Positions 8,535 through 17,664 of a stretch of 64,000 nucleotides of DNA are shown here, piece after piece (the first letter of the stretch is position 1; every line of letters begins with the position of its first letter). The position numbers were made by a program, and so were the translations under genes. The stretch is from Dongia_A sp039808885. GTDB taxonomy: Bacteria; Pseudomonadota; Alphaproteobacteria; Dongiales; Dongiaceae. The stretch spans positions 123,152 through 187,151 of the forward strand of contig JBDHTX010000003.1 in NCBI GenBank assembly GCA_039808885.1. Direction: 5' to 3'. A model generated the notes under the pieces. The model saw only the letters and a list, made by a program, of their open reading frames with translations, had not been told where the DNA came from and made no database searches.

Positions 8535-10667
8535 TTAGCCCGCCCGCACCCTGGCGATGAAGGTGTCGACTTCGCGGCGCAGCGCTTCCGACTGCTGGGC
8601 GAGCTCGCCCGAGGCCGAGAGCACCTGGTTGGCGGCGTTGCCGGCGTCGCCGGCGGCGTTGCGCACGCCCTCGACGTTGCGCGCCACCTCGTCGGTGCCC
8701 GCCGCGGCCTGGCCGGCATTGCCGGAGATCTCGCGCGTCGCCGCCGATTGCTCCTCCACCGCCGCGGCGATGGTGGTGGAGATTTCCTCCACCTTGGCGA
8801 TGGTCGCGCGCACGCCGTCCATCGCGCCGACCGCCTCGCCGGTGGTCGCCTGGATGCGCTGGACGCGGTTGGTGATGTCCTCGGCCGCGCGCGCGGTCTG
8901 GGTGGCGAGGTTCTTCACCTCGCTCGCCACCACGGCGAAGCCCTTGCCGGCATCGCCGGCGCGCGCCGCCTCGATGGTGGCGTTGAGCGCCAGCAGGTTG
9001 GTCTGGCCGGCGATGTCGCCGATCAGCCGCACGATGTCGCCGATCTCCTGCGCCGCCTCGGCCAGCTTCTGCACCGTGCCGGCGGCCTTCTCGGTCTCGC
9101 TGACCGCGCCATGGGCGGCGTTCGAGCTCTCGCTCACCTGGCGGCTGATCTCGGCGATCGAGGCCGACATCTCCTCCGCCGCCGCGGCGACGGTGGAGAC
9201 GTTGGCGGAGCATTGCGTGGTGGCGGCGGAGACGGCGGCCGACTGGCGCGTCGCTTCCTCGGCCACCGCGCTCATCGACTGGGCGTTGGCCTCGAGCTCG
9301 ACGGCGGAGGCGGAGACCGCCTGCACCACGCCCTTGACGCTCGCCTCGAAGCTGTCGGCCAGTTCCAGCATGCCGCGCCGGCGGGCGGCGGCGGCCTCCT
9401 GCTCGGCCTCGGCGTTCTTGCGCCGCAATTCCTCGATCTCGACCAGCTTCTGGCGGAAGAACTCGACGGCGCGGGCCATCACGCCCAGCTCGTCGCCGCG
9501 CCCGGTCGAGGGCACGGTGATCGCGGTGTTGCCGCCGGCCAGCGTGTCGACCGCCTGGGTCAGGCCGCCGACCGGCTTCACCACCAGGCCGCGCACCAGG
9601 AAGACGACGATGAGCGACAGCACGACAACCAGCACCGCGGCGGCGCCGATGGTGAACCAGGTCAGTTGGCGCGCGGGCGCCAGGATCTTGTCCTTCGGCA
9701 GGTTGACCATGACCGACCAGGGCGTGCCGGTCTGGCCGACATGCACCGGCTGGAAGGCGCGGATCACGTCGGTGCCGAGGCTGCTGGAATAATCCTCGGC
9801 GCTGAACTCCTCGCCCTGGGCGATGCGCGGCTTGAACGGGGCCATGGTCGGATTGTCCTGCTCGACGGGCTTCATGACGAGCTCCGGCACCTTGTAGGCC
9901 GCCCAGTTGCCGGCGGCGGAGATCAGCGAGACCGAGCCGGTGTCATACGGCTTGATCTCCGCCAGGCGCGCCTGGATGGCGGCGAGGCTGAGATCGACGC
10001 CGGTGACGCCGACCGTCTTGCCGTCGATGATGATCGGGGTGACCAGGCTGGTCATCACCACCGTCTTGCCGTCGACGTCGTAGGCGTAGGGCTCGATGAT
10101 CTGCTGCCTGCCGGATTTCTGCGCCAGCAGATAGTAGTCGCCCGCGCCCGGCTTGTCGTAGTCGAGCAGCGTGGTCATGTCGTGGCCGTTCGGCGTGCCG
10201 AAGACATAGGGGATGAAGCGGCCGGTGGCGTCATGCACCTTGGCCAGCGGGAAGGTCGCGCTGCCATCGGCATTGACGTATTCCGCGTCGCGGCCGTCGA
10301 AGGCGTTCGGCTCCCACGCCGTCCACACGCCGACCAGCTGCGGGTTGGATTCCATGGTGCGCTCGAGGATCGACATATAGGCCTGGCGGTCGCGGATGCC
10401 GTCGCGCTGCAGGCCGATGAACGCATCGCGCAGGGTCTCGGTGATGCGCACGGCGGAGTTCAGGTCGTTCTCGACTTCCGAGGCGATGCCGTCGGTGAGG
10501 TTCTCGCCGGACTGCGATGACAGTTCTTCCGTCGTCTTGGCGCTCTGGATGGAGATCAGCGCGGCGGTTATGCCGAGGCCGATAACCAGGGCGGCAATCA
10601 GCGAAACCAGGATCTTCACGCTCAACGACAGTTTGCGACCGATGCGGCCGGTCTTCCCCGTGGACAT
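8535..10667 (-). CDS. Methyl-accepting chemotaxis protein with dCache sensor
   Basis: A 710-residue transducer. An N-terminal membrane helix (KILVSLIAALVIGLGIT) is followed by a periplasmic dCache-type sensor (about residues 50-300, with GVWTAWEPNAFDG and GVTGVDLSL). A second helix (IGAAAVLVVVLSLIVVFLV) follows, then a HAMP segment and a long methyl-accepting signalling region. The hairpin tip reads EVKNLATQTARAAEDI, close to the usual EVRxLAxRSAxAAxEI. Characterised dCache receptors of this layout often bind amino acids or other small organic ligands; the ligand here is unknown. The frame runs to 10904, but the ATG at 10667 has AAAGG eight bases upstream and begins right before the basic N-terminus. 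It is divergent from the FAH gene across about 225 bases. Confidence 0.93.
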   Translation of the reverse strand: MSTGKTGRIGRKLSLSVKILVSLIAALVIGLGITAALISIQSAKTTEELSSQSGENLTDGIASEVENDLNSAVRITETLRDAFIGLQRDGIRDRQAYMSILERTMESNPQLVGVWTAWEPNAFDGRDAEYVNADGSATFPLAKVHDATGRFIPYVFGTPNGHDMTTLLDYDKPGAGDYYLLAQKSGRQQIIEPYAYDVDGKTVVMTSLVTPIIIDGKTVGVTGVDLSLAAIQARLAEIKPYDTGSVSLISAAGNWAAYKVPELVMKPVEQDNPTMAPFKPRIAQGEEFSAEDYSSSLGTDVIRAFQPVHVGQTGTPWSVMVNLPKDKILAPARQLTWFTIGAAAVLVVVLSLIVVFLVRGLVVKPVGGLTQAVDTLAGGNTAITVPSTGRGDELGVMARAVEFFRQKLVEIEELRRKNAEAEQEAAAARRRGMLELADSFEASVKGVVQAVSASAVELEANAQSMSAVAEEATRQSAAVSAATTQCSANVSTVAAAAEEMSASIAEISRQVSESSNAAHGAVSETEKAAGTVQKLAEAAQEIGDIVRLIGDIAGQTNLLALNATIEAARAGDAGKGFAVVASEVKNLATQTARAAEDITNRVQRIQATTGEAVGAMDGVRATIAKVEEISTTIAAAVEEQSAATREISGNAGQAAAGTDEVARNVEGVRNAAGDAGNAANQVLSASGELAQQSEALRREVDTFIARVRAG

Positions 10668-10892
10668 TGAACAACCTTTCGACAAATTTCTTTCCAGGCT
10701 CCGTCGGAGCGCTGCGCCGAAAAGTAGCGGACAGTCCTTTACTGCCGGTAAACACCCGTTATCTGGAATTAACGAGCACCCGACGCTTAGTGTCCCGGAT
10801 TCGCCGCCGCGCCGCGGCGGGCCATAATTCAGTGAGCCCGGACGCGCCGGGCCGCTATGCTGAATTTGCATCGCAGGAGTTGCAGCTCTATT

Positions 10893-11612
10893 ATGGAACT
10901 TCAAGAAGACTCGACAACATTCGACGGGCGTTATGTTTTCGCCCCGGCGCCGGTTCCCGCGCTGCCGATCCGCGGCTCGCGCCAGCTATTCCCGGTGCAC
11001 CGGATCTATTGTGTCGGGCGAAACTACGCCGAGCACGCGATCGAAATGGGTCACGATCCCAGCCGTGAGGCGCCGTTCTTTTTCCAGAAGAATCCCGACA
11101 CGCTGGTGGCGGATGGCGGCGTCTTTCCCTACCCCGCGGCGTCCAGCGACGTGCATCACGAGCTGGAAATGGTGGTGGCGCTGAAGGCCGGCGGCGCCGG
11201 CATCCCGGTGGAACGGGCGCTGGATTGCGTCTTCGGCTATGCCGTCGGCCTCGACATGACCCGGCGTGACTTGCAGGGCGAGGCGAAGAAGCTGGGCCGG
11301 CCCTGGGAAGTGGGCAAGGCGTTCGAGGCGGCGGCGCCCTGCTCGGCGATCGCGCCGGCCAGCGCCATCGGCCATCCGGCCAAGGGCGGGGTGTGGCTGA
11401 AGGTCAATGGCGTGCCGAAGCAGCAGGGCGATTTGGCGCAGATGATCTGGAAGGTGCCGGAGATGATCGCCTATCTCTCCGGCCTGTTCGAGTTGCGCGC
11501 CGGGGATCTCATCTTTTCCGGCACGCCGGCGGGCGTCGGCCCGGTCCAGCGCGGCGACGCGCTGCACGGCGGCGTCGACGGCGTGGGAGAACTGCGAGTC
11601 ACCGTCGCCTAG
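10893..11612 (+). CDS. Fumarylacetoacetate hydrolase family protein
   Basis: A 239-residue FAH-fold enzyme. The N-terminal motif FPVHRIYCVGRNYAEHA and the metal-binding region DVHHELEMVV (with the paired acidic ligands) are present. GYAVGLDMTRRDLQ and the C-terminal LIFSGTPAGVGPV complete the family pattern. Related proteins act as acylpyruvases, oxaloacetate decarboxylases or hydratases/isomerases in aromatic degradation; which one cannot be decided here. An ATG at 10857 gives 12 more residues; the ATG at 10893 has AGGAG upstream, at a rather long spacing of 13, and fits the usual family N-terminus better. It stands alone, followed by gene remnants. Confidence 0.88.
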   Translation: MELQEDSTTFDGRYVFAPAPVPALPIRGSRQLFPVHRIYCVGRNYAEHAIEMGHDPSREAPFFFQKNPDTLVADGGVFPYPAASSDVHHELEMVVALKAGGAGIPVERALDCVFGYAVGLDMTRRDLQGEAKKLGRPWEVGKAFEAAAPCSAIAPASAIGHPAKGGVWLKVNGVPKQQGDLAQMIWKVPEMIAYLSGLFELRAGDLIFSGTPAGVGPVQRGDALHGGVDGVGELRVTVA

Positions 11613-11619
11613 GCGCCCA

Positions 11620-11880
11620 TCAGCCCGGCGGGTTCAGCCAGTTGCGGTGTTCGGCCGGCAGGCGCGGCCCCGGGTGGCCCTCCAGATAGGCGGGCGAGGC
11701 ACCCAGGACGTAGCGCCAGCCCGACAGGCGTCGCACGATCAGGCTGGCATCGGCGGACGGGATCGGATGGATGGCGAGGTCGACGCCTTCCTCCGGCAGG
11801 TCGGGCACCCCGGCGCCCATGGCGAGGTCGATCGCCTCTTCCGGATAGAGCGCCTCCGCGACCGGTCCGGTCAGGATCTA
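11620..11880 (-). pseudogene. Remnant of a LysR-family regulator (effector domain only)
   Basis: On the minus strand an open stretch of about 86 codons, bounded upstream by TAG, reads like the end of a LysR effector-binding domain. It contains EEGVDLAIHPIPSADASLI, VRRLSGWRYVLGASPAYLE and the H-x-x-WL that normally follows. The DNA-binding domain and the first half of the effector domain are absent, and the usual C-terminal 80-90 residues are also missing after NWLNPPG. With both ends lost it cannot work as a regulator. It abuts the cupin remnant at about 11880. Confidence 0.75.
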
Positions 11881-12016
11881 CAAGGCCAGCGAAAGCTTCT
11901 TCGAGCCGGAAGGCAGCCAGCACCTGGTGAGCGCGCATGCGAGCGCCACGGAGCCGGCCAGCCTGCTCGTGATCTTCGTCGCTCCCGCGGGCGCGAAGCT
12001 GGCCGCGGGCAATTGA
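11879..12016 (+). pseudogene. Remnant of a cupin-domain protein (C-terminus)
   Basis: The plus strand from 11879 reads YKASESFFEPEGSQHLVSAH, then NA-type ASATEPASLLVIFVAP, ending at TGA 12014-12016. This is the typical second half of a small cupin (G-E-x-F-x-P-x-G-x-x-H followed by LL-x-IFVA). No start codon or first cupin motif lies upstream; the sequence runs directly into the LysR remnant. It is therefore a 5'-deleted fragment of about 45 codons, not a gene. Confidence 0.7.
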
Positions 12017-12046
12017 GGAGGGGCAATCGAGGGCGCGGGAAACGCA

Positions 12047-12071
12047 GAGGGCGGCCTCCAGCGCCGCCCTC
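12047..12071. terminator. Possible terminator hairpin
   Basis: An inverted repeat GAGGGCGGC / GCCGCCCTC with a short loop lies just after the stop of the minus-strand gene at 12102. The following bases on the minus strand contain only a short T stretch, so it is a weak intrinsic terminator at best. Confidence 0.4.
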
Positions 12072-12101
12072 GCGCTTGTCGATCCGAAGGTGGGATCGGA
12101 T

Positions 12102-12986
12102 CTAGACGCCCGTCTTGCGCTTGCCGCCGGGGCGCTTCAGCACGGACAGCCGGTATGCCGTCTTGAGCTTGGTAGACTGCGCGGCGGTCTTCTGCGTGCG
12201 GCCATGCTTGGCCTCGTTCTCGCGCACCGCCTCGGCCATCTGCGTGGCAAAACGCCGATAGCGCAGCGACCGGCGCGCCGCCGAGGCTTCGCCTTTCAGT
12301 TTCTGGCGCTTTGCCGCCACGGTGTCGTGCTTGCGGCTGAAGGTCTCATGGTTGCCGGTCTCCGGGTCGTAGTAGCCGATATAGCCGCCCGGATTGACGC
12401 CGAACGAGTTCAGGGTCTTGCCGTTATAGGCGCGGCCGAGAAAGTCGTTTCTGCCGCCCGGCTCGTCGCTGCCCGTGAAGTAGAGCGGCAGGACGAAGTT
12501 GGATACCGCGATGCCATCCACCAGATAGGTCTCGGATTGCACCGCGTCCGACATTTCGTACCAGTGGAAGACGGTCTTCTTCGGATCGACGGGATGCGGG
12601 CCCATGACCAGCAAATTGACCTCGGGATCGGCGATCAGCTCCATCGCCTCGTGCGACAGGGTGACGGTCCAGGATTCGCCGAGCTTCTTCGCCAGGTCGG
12701 TGAAGACGAAGCCGTAGGGAATGCCGCGGGCGTTCTGGTCGTGATAGCCGAGGGCGCCGGCCACGTCGGTCTTGTCCCAGAGATAGAGGATGGCATCGCC
12801 GCGCAGGTCCGGCAGGGTCATCTTGCCGGGGTTCTTCTCGCTGCGGCCTTCCAGGCGCAGGGTCGCGCCGAGGCTCCAATAGGGCTCGAAATCCTCGGCG
12901 ATCTGCCGGTTGATGGCACGGATCGCCGTTTGCAGGTCGTCATCCTTGATCTGGCCGTTGGTGTGATTGACGATGGAAATGATCAT
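12102..12986 (-). CDS. Conserved protein of unknown function with HExxE-like motif
   Basis: A 294-residue protein I cannot name. It has no obvious signal peptide. The segment TLSHEAMELIADPEVNL (about residues 118-134) resembles the helix of some zinc peptidases (HE followed by E and DP), but the second histidine of a classical HExxH is not present, so enzyme activity is only a possibility. The C-terminal 70 residues are strongly basic and helical (KRQKLKGEASAARRSLR, KRPGGKRKTGV), perhaps a nucleic-acid or envelope-binding tail. GGGAGGG sits a few bases upstream of the ATG, giving a confident start. It is monocistronic. Confidence 0.75.
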   Translation of the reverse strand: MIISIVNHTNGQIKDDDLQTAIRAINRQIAEDFEPYWSLGATLRLEGRSEKNPGKMTLPDLRGDAILYLWDKTDVAGALGYHDQNARGIPYGFVFTDLAKKLGESWTVTLSHEAMELIADPEVNLLVMGPHPVDPKKTVFHWYEMSDAVQSETYLVDGIAVSNFVLPLYFTGSDEPGGRNDFLGRAYNGKTLNSFGVNPGGYIGYYDPETGNHETFSRKHDTVAAKRQKLKGEASAARRSLRYRRFATQMAEAVRENEAKHGRTQKTAAQSTKLKTAYRLSVLKRPGGKRKTGV

Positions 12987-13267
12987 GGTTCCCTCCCGTC
13001 ATGACATTGATTGCAACGTCTAGGTGGAATTGCCTGATACGAGATGTGTGCAATGCGAACGCAGTGATGCCGCGGCCCCGCAATCTCCGGCGATACGGGC
13101 GCACGCCTGCGTTGTATCCCTGTTTCCCCCGGGACACCGCTCTATCTATCGCGCCAAGCGGGCGCCGCCGTCAAATCACGGATTGAAATGGCCTGGCGAT
13201 CCGACAGCACTACCGCGCTCAATCGGCATCGCCACCGCTGCGGTCATCCGCCTGCGACGGGCGCCGT

Positions 13268-14416
13268 TCAGCAGAACAATTCCATCTGCCGGTCGGGCTC
13301 CCGCGGCACCGCGAAGCGGGTCACGTCCAGGTTCCATTGCCGCCGGTGCAGGTCATGCTTGCGCGCGGCGGCCTCGACCCGCCTGCGGATCATCTCGGCA
13401 TAGGGACCCTGGCCCTTCATCCGGGTGCCCCATTCGGCGCGATAGATCTCGCCGCCATGGCATTGCGCGATGAGGGAGAAGACGTGCTTGGCCTTGCCCG
13501 GCGCGTGCGTGACCAGCCATTCGGCGAACAGGTCCTTGATCTCCAGCGGCAGGCGCACGACGGTCCAGTTGACCGCCTGGGCGCCGGCATCCGCGGCGGC
13601 GGCGATGATCGCCTCGATCTCATGATCGGTCAGCGCCGGGATGATCGGCGCCACCGAGACCGCCACCGGAACGCCGGCGGCGCTCAGCTTCCCGATCGCG
13701 TCCAGGCGGTTGGCCGGCGTCGAGGCGCGCGGCTCCAGCTTGCGCGACAGGTCGCGGTCGAGCGAGGTGACCGACATCGACACCATCACCAGGCGCCGCC
13801 TCGCCATGTCGGCCAGCAAATCGAGGTCGTCCAGCACGCGGGCGCTCTTGGTGGTGATGCCGACGGGATGGTTGAAATCGCTCAGCACCTTCAGCATCTG
13901 GCGGGTCACCCGGTATTGCCGCTCGATCGGCTGGTAGGGATCGGTGACGGCGCCCAGCGCCAGCACGTCTGGCCGGTAGCTCCGCTTGCGCAATTCGCGC
14001 TCCAGCAAAGCGGCGGCGTCGGCCTTGGCGTAGAGCCTGGTCTCGAAATCGAGGCCGGGCGAATGACCGAGATAGGCGTGGGTCGGCCGCGCATAGCAAT
14101 AGATGCAGCCATGCTCGCAGCCGCGATAGGGATTGATCGACTGGTCGAAGGGCACGTCGGGCGACTGGTTGCGCGCGATGACCGAGCGGCTGGTGTCGGG
14201 CAGCACCGTGGTGCGCAGGGGCGGCAGGTCCGCCTCCGGGTCCTCGGCCACGGGATTGCGCCAGCCGTCATCCTCCAGCGGCCGCTCGCCCAGCTCATAG
14301 CGCCCCGGCCGGTTGCTCACCGCGCCGCGTCCCTTCACCGCCTGGGGCGGCAGGGTCGGATCGGGCGCGGCATCCGGATCGGCGCCGGGCGCGGGGTATC
14401 GCGGGTCACGGGACAT
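13268..14416 (-). CDS. PA0069/Rv2578c-type radical SAM protein
   Basis: A 382-residue radical SAM protein. The cluster-binding motif is CEHGCIYCYARP (C-X3-C-X2-C), preceded by INPYRGCEHG as in the PA0069/Rv2578c (SPL-like) subfamily. GAVTDPYQPIER and VGITTKSARVLDDLD also fit the spore-photoproduct-lyase-like fold. The reaction is not known for this subfamily; DNA repair has been proposed for relatives by similarity only. The frame extends to 14548, but the ATG at 14416 with AGGATC upstream avoids overlap with the neighbouring gene. The upstream kinase-fusion gene is 85 bases away on the same strand, so the two may form a unit. Confidence 0.88.
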   Translation of the reverse strand: MSRDPRYPAPGADPDAAPDPTLPPQAVKGRGAVSNRPGRYELGERPLEDDGWRNPVAEDPEADLPPLRTTVLPDTSRSVIARNQSPDVPFDQSINPYRGCEHGCIYCYARPTHAYLGHSPGLDFETRLYAKADAAALLERELRKRSYRPDVLALGAVTDPYQPIERQYRVTRQMLKVLSDFNHPVGITTKSARVLDDLDLLADMARRRLVMVSMSVTSLDRDLSRKLEPRASTPANRLDAIGKLSAAGVPVAVSVAPIIPALTDHEIEAIIAAAADAGAQAVNWTVVRLPLEIKDLFAEWLVTHAPGKAKHVFSLIAQCHGGEIYRAEWGTRMKGQGPYAEMIRRRVEAAARKHDLHRRQWNLDVTRFAVPREPDRQMELFC

Positions 14417-14501
14417 GGCCCGATCCTGGCGCGGAAAGGAGAACAAATAAAGAACAAAACGCCCCTTAACGCGAAATCCGGTAGGGTGTCGGCGCGGCGC
14501 G

Positions 14502-16049
14502 CTATCCAGGCAACCCAAGGGCCAAGCGCGCACGCGTCGCCACGTCACCCGTTTCGCCCGCGGCGTCGATCCGGTGCCAGTCCAAGGGTCCGAGATCGTA
14601 AGTCAGCTGCTGCCGCAGCACGGCCGCGTCGGCATCCGAGGCATCGCCCTTGCGGGCCTGCAGGCGCGCCATCAGCACCTCCGGGGTCGCTTCGAGCCAA
14701 AGGCCGGCGAACTTAACGCCGGATGCGGCGGCGAGCGCGGCGAAGGCGCGGCGTTCCTCGGGGCGCGCGGCGACCGCGTCGATGATGACGCAATAGCCGG
14801 CGGCAAGTGCGTCGCGCGCCGCGTGCTCGAGGGCCGCATAGACCCGCGCATTCACCTCCGGCGCGTAGGCCGCGGCGGGCAGCCGGCTTTCCGGCGCCTG
14901 GCCGAACAGGCGCTTGCGCAGCACGTCGCTGCGCAGCACGCGGGCGCCCGGCGCCTGTCCGAGTTCGCCGGCGATGGCCGCCGCCACGCTCGACTTGCCG
15001 GTGCCGCTGAGGCCGCCGATGGCGACGAGCTGCGGCGACGATGGCCGCAACAGGTCCTCCGCCATGTCGAAATAGGCGCGAGCCTCGTCCAGCGCGCGGT
15101 CCCGCTTGTCACCCGCCGGCTGGGCATGGGCGGCGGTCGCGGTGACATGGGCGCGCACCGCGGCGCGCAGCGACAGGAACAGCGGCAGCAGCGGCAATCC
15201 GTCGGCTTCGTCGGCGCGATCGAGGTAGCGGTTGAAGACCTGCGCCGCCGCTGCGGCGAGACGGCGATGGCGCAGGTCCATCAGCAGGAACGCGAGGTCG
15301 TAGAGCACGTCGATGCAGGCGATGAGGTCGCTGAACTCGATGCAGTCGAACAGGGTAGGCACGCCGTCGAGCAGGCAGATGTTGGCGAGATGCAGGTCGC
15401 CGTGGCAGCGCTTCACCTTGCCGGAATCGCGGCGGCGGTCGAGCAGGGCGGCGTGACGCGCCAGCGTCGCCACCGTCGCGTCACGCAGGCGGTCGATATC
15501 GGCCGGTCCGAGGCCGCGCGGCAAGGCGCGGCGCAGGTTCTCGTCATTGATGGTGACGACGGCGCGGGTTCCCGCCGCCCCGCCCTGGTCCGGCACCGGC
15601 GCGGCGATGGCATGGAAGGCGGCGATGCGATCGGCCGTCTGCATCGCCAAGGGCAGCGTCAACCGGCCGCTTTCCGCCAGGTGGCTGAACAGGGCCTCCT
15701 GCGCGAAGCGGCGCATGACCACGACCCAATCGACGGCCTCGCCCTCGCCAGCGAAAGCGAGCGTGCCGTCCGCCCGCCGAAGAATCGGCTGGACCGCGAG
15801 ATAGAGGTCCGGCGCGGTGCGGCGATTGAGCTCGAGCTCCGCCTCGCAGGCCCGGCGGCGCAACCCGGCGGTGGAATAGTCGAGATACGAATATCTGACC
15901 GCGCGCTTCAGCTTGTAGACGCGCTCGCCCGCCAGGAATATGCGCGAGGCGTGGGTCGTGATCGTCTCCACGCGCCCGGCCGCGCCGGCATAGGCGCCGG
16001 GATCTGACAGGAACGCGACAATATCGATCTGGCCCGGATCGCCCGTCAT
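14502..16049 (-). CDS. Fusion of APH-like phosphotransferase and P-loop kinase domain
   Basis: A 515-residue two-domain protein. The N-terminal half is aminoglycoside-phosphotransferase/Ser-Thr-kinase-like: the catalytic loop CHGDLHLANICLL and the metal site LFDCIEFSD are clear. The C-terminal half is an AAA_33/zeta-toxin-type small-molecule kinase with Walker A GGLSGTGKSS at residues 345-354. This pairing is known as a widespread bifunctional family ('aminoglycoside phosphotransferase/ATP-binding protein'), and a role in antibiotic resistance should not be assumed. The substrate is unknown. It is soluble, with no signal sequence. Confidence 0.88.
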   Translation of the reverse strand: MTGDPGQIDIVAFLSDPGAYAGAAGRVETITTHASRIFLAGERVYKLKRAVRYSYLDYSTAGLRRRACEAELELNRRTAPDLYLAVQPILRRADGTLAFAGEGEAVDWVVVMRRFAQEALFSHLAESGRLTLPLAMQTADRIAAFHAIAAPVPDQGGAAGTRAVVTINDENLRRALPRGLGPADIDRLRDATVATLARHAALLDRRRDSGKVKRCHGDLHLANICLLDGVPTLFDCIEFSDLIACIDVLYDLAFLLMDLRHRRLAAAAAQVFNRYLDRADEADGLPLLPLFLSLRAAVRAHVTATAAHAQPAGDKRDRALDEARAYFDMAEDLLRPSSPQLVAIGGLSGTGKSSVAAAIAGELGQAPGARVLRSDVLRKRLFGQAPESRLPAAAYAPEVNARVYAALEHAARDALAAGYCVIIDAVAARPEERRAFAALAAASGVKFAGLWLEATPEVLMARLQARKGDASDADAAVLRQQLTYDLGPLDWHRIDAAGETGDVATRARLALGLPG

Positions 16050-16125
16050 CGCTCACGATCGCTCGTTCCGCGCGGATGCGCATTGCTCTAAGCTGGCCTC
16101 ATCCAGGGGCGGCAGCGCAAGGGCG

Positions 16126-16671
16126 ATGAGCGAGACCGAGAGCCAGGCCATCCAGATCCGCGTGGACGAAGTGTCGCAGCTGTTCAATTCGCTGGACCCG
16201 TTCCCGTTCCGCGAGCGCGACCTCGACGACGACGCGCAGGAATACATCGTCGGCTGGGCGCGCGAGCTGCCGCGGAACCAGCCGCTGCGCATCGTCGTGC
16301 ACCTGCCGGGCCACCAGGCGGAGAGCGAGGCGGCGCGCGGGCTGGAGCAATCCCTGCAGCGCTTCTTCGCCTATCGTGCCGAAATGATCGGGCGCGACCT
16401 CAACGAATTGTTCCGGGTCGGCCGGTTGTCGCTGGCGATCGGCCTGGCGGCGCTCGGCCTCTGCCTCGCCGCCGGCCAGGTCATCACCGGGCGCTTCGGC
16501 ACCGGCTATCTGGCCCGCTTCCTGGAGGAGGGCCTGATCATCGTCGGCTGGGTGGCGAACTGGAAGCCGCTGGAGATCTTCCTCTACGACTGGTGGCCGC
16601 TCGCCCGCCGCCGCAACCTCTACCGACGGCTGGCGGCAGCGAAGGTGACGGTCTCGTCGTTCGAAGGCTAG
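16126..16671 (+). CDS. Conserved membrane protein of unknown function
   Basis: A 181-residue protein with an acidic soluble N-terminus of about 100 residues. Two probable membrane helices follow (LSLAIGLAALGLCLAAGQVI and the weaker LEEGLIIVGWVANWKPLEIF). The tail is basic: RRRNLYRRLAAAKV. The sequence SLDPFPFRERDLDDDAQEYI is the most distinctive part and recurs, in my recollection, in other bacterial proteins with no assigned role. Its stop overlaps the stop of the convergent epimerase gene by four bases, with no terminator between. Confidence 0.75.
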   Translation: MSETESQAIQIRVDEVSQLFNSLDPFPFRERDLDDDAQEYIVGWARELPRNQPLRIVVHLPGHQAESEAARGLEQSLQRFFAYRAEMIGRDLNELFRVGRLSLAIGLAALGLCLAAGQVITGRFGTGYLARFLEEGLIIVGWVANWKPLEIFLYDWWPLARRRNLYRRLAAAKVTVSSFEG

Positions 16672-17558
16672 GCCTTCACGTAGCTGCGCCAGTAGTGCTT
16701 TTGCTCGAAGCCGAGCATGTCGCGCGCCTTCTTGTTGGAGAGCAGCGTCTCGAACTCGCCGAGTTTTCCCTTGACCGGCACCTTGGGATAGAAGCGCTTC
16801 AAGAGTTCCGCCGTCGGCAGGTCGGAGGACGTGTCGCCGCTGGAGGCGTTGAACACCTGGAAGCCGAGGCCGCTCACCTCGATGCAGCGATGGCACAACT
16901 CGCCAAGATCGCGCGCATCGACATAGGACCAGGCGATCTTCTTGCGGAAGCCCGGGTCCTGGAACCACTTGGGGAACAGCGCGTATTCGTGCGGCTCGAT
17001 CACGTTGCCGATGCGCAAGGCGTAGATGTCGGCGCCGCTGCGGGTGGCGAAGGCGCGCGCCGTCCGCTCGTTGACGATCTTCGACAGCGCATAGGAATCC
17101 ATCGGGTTGACGTCGTATTCCTCGTCGAGCGGGAAATAGTCCGGCTCGCGCGGCGTCTCGGCGAAGACCACGCCATAGGTCGTCTCGCTGGAGGCGATGA
17201 TGATCTTCTTGATGCCGAGCTTCACCGCCGCCTCGATGACGTTGTAGGTGCTCATCACGTTGACGCGGTAGAGCTCGTTGTCCGGCACCAGCATGACCCG
17301 CGGCACGGCGGCGAAATGCACGATGGCGTCGACCTTCTGCGCCCGCATGTCGGGGTCGAATTCGTGCAGGCCCATATAGGAGGTGAGGGCGTTGAACACC
17401 TGGCCGGAATCGGTGAGGTCGGTGACGAGGGTGCGCGCCTTCGGGTTGTCGAGCGGCTTCAGGTCCAGGTTCATCACCTGGTAGCCGCGGTCGAGCAGCA
17501 CCTGCAATGCATGCTTGCCCGCCTTGCCGCTGCCGCCGGTGAATATCACGCGCTTCAT
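16668..17558 (-). CDS. NAD-dependent epimerase/dehydratase-family oxidoreductase
   Basis: A 296-residue extended short-chain dehydrogenase. The Rossmann motif is FTGGSGKAGKHAL at the N-terminus and the catalytic YALSK (Y-X3-K) is at about residue 150. DARDLGELCHRCIEV fits sugar-nucleotide or uronate-type dehydrogenases. The precise substrate is unknown; uronate dehydrogenase is one possibility. AAGGAGG six bases before the ATG at 17558 fixes the start; the upstream ATG at 17573 would place the Shine-Dalgarno inside the gene. It follows the GntR gene on the same strand by about 106 bases, so it is probably part of the regulon with the lyase and racemase-family genes. Confidence 0.88.
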   Translation of the reverse strand: MKRVIFTGGSGKAGKHALQVLLDRGYQVMNLDLKPLDNPKARTLVTDLTDSGQVFNALTSYMGLHEFDPDMRAQKVDAIVHFAAVPRVMLVPDNELYRVNVMSTYNVIEAAVKLGIKKIIIASSETTYGVVFAETPREPDYFPLDEEYDVNPMDSYALSKIVNERTARAFATRSGADIYALRIGNVIEPHEYALFPKWFQDPGFRKKIAWSYVDARDLGELCHRCIEVSGLGFQVFNASSGDTSSDLPTAELLKRFYPKVPVKGKLGEFETLLSNKKARDMLGFEQKHYWRSYVKA

Positions 17559-17664
17559 ATCGGCCTCCTTCAAATCCGCTTGCCGCAGGTGCTGATCTAT
17601 AGCGGGCGATATTCCCGAGCGGAAGCATCGAAGAGAGTTGAGGGCTTTTGCCTCAGCGGCGTGG

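Noticed and set aside
8121..10520. A 799-codon plus-strand frame opposite the chemotaxis receptor
   Set aside because: Mostly antisense shadow; only its first part includes the receiver remnant reported separately.
11647..12105. A 152-codon plus-strand frame through the scar region
   Set aside because: It reads through both remnants in the wrong frames and has no coding character of its own.
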